64,000 nucleotides of DNA from CADCTB01 sp963768975 (GTDB lineage Bacteria; Actinomycetota; Acidimicrobiia; Acidimicrobiales; AC-14): assembly GCA_963768975.1 (NCBI GenBank), contig CAVYKB010000010.1:62001-126000 (forward strand), in the 5' to 3' direction. How positions within the stretch are numbered: the first letter of the stretch is position 1; every line of letters begins with the position of its first letter. Position numbers and translations under genes: made by a program. This document shows, in pieces, positions 63,842 to 64,000 of the stretch. The notes under the pieces are model-generated. The model was not told where the DNA came from. It searched no databases and saw only the letters and a program-made list of their open reading frames with translations.

Positions 63842-64000
63842 GGCCTCAGGGAGCGGCCTGCAAACGGTCGGGAGCGTTGTAGGCCGTTCACCACGTTGTT
63901 GGCGGTGGGAGCGAGGACGGAGATGGACGTCGTTGCCGAGTCGAGCGGGAAGACCTGGGCCGCTCCCCGCCGCCGAGGTACGGAACCGCGGCCGAATTAG
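63842..64000. other. right window edge, no gene recognised
   Basis: The last 159 bases show no convincing coding frame, tRNA or repeat. The region may be a promoter or the edge of a gene outside the window. Confidence 0.4.

Overview
The window is a high-GC chromosomal segment of an actinobacterium, most plausibly of class Acidimicrobiia. The 16S/23S sequence, the roughly 90-nt actinobacterial-type insertion in 23S domain III, the F420 gene fbiC, opcA, the fused ribBA, and SteA/SteB-type and MctB-like genes all point that way. Much of the gene order (infC-rpmI-rplT-RNA methyltransferase-pheST-argCJBDFRGH ... mpg-tyrS ... TPR protein ... tlyA-nadK-recN-steA-steB) parallels the Mycobacterium tuberculosis chromosome as I remember it. 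The class assignment is inference; a 16S search would settle it.

Layout. 1-5.4 kb: a secreted Thr-rich protein, a MogA/MoaB-type protein, then a tight riboflavin operon (ribD, riboflavin synthase, ribBA, ribH) running into hisG. 5.5-7.8 kb: a membrane-anchored Asp-box (sialidase-like) protein facing a DUF1844 gene. 7.8-14.8 kb: an attenuator-type leader, infC with a rare AUA start, rpmI, a structured rplT leader, rplT, an RNA 2'-O-methyltransferase, a PAS histidine kinase, pheS, and pheT with a one-base frameshift. 14.8-26.1 kb: a lipoprotein divergent from argCJBDFRGH under an ARG box, then a DUF4097-like protein, mpg and tyrS. 26.1-32.3 kb: a complete rrn operon (16S-23S-5S, no spacer tRNA) whose 23S gene carries a LAGLIDADG-encoding intervening sequence in the 1931-1934 region (E. 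coli numbering). 32.3-47 kb: TPR and SSB-like proteins, DUF1015, rhomboid, a phasin-like protein, tlyA, nadK, recN, steA, steB, murJ, a large GT2/phosphatase-like/membrane fusion and a WecA/MraY-like transferase, forming a cell-envelope block. 47-54 kb: a VOC protein, a truncated reductase, a GT39-like membrane protein, a secreted zinc-protease-like protein, a LOG protein and fused fbiC. 54.3-62.3 kb: the oxidative pentose-phosphate set tal-zwf-opcA-pgl on the minus strand and transketolase on the plus strand, separated by a FIST protein and a small conserved protein. 62.3-64 kb: a TetR regulator, DUF3052 and an excisionase-like helix-turn-helix protein.

The most notable global signal is regulatory. 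At least eleven gene or operon starts, plus two very short ORFs, have a TANNNT hexamer ending exactly 6-7 nt before the start codon, the geometry expected of leaderless transcripts. One of the short ORFs (six codons) overlaps the zwf start codon as ATGA, and the other (eleven codons) precedes the TetR gene. The argC promoter combines this arrangement with an ARG box over its -35 hexamer. The infC and rplT leaders hold long perfect complementarities typical of translation-factor and ribosomal-protein autoregulation. The 23S intervening sequence with its homing-endonuclease frame running on into the downstream rRNA exon is the most unusual genetic element.
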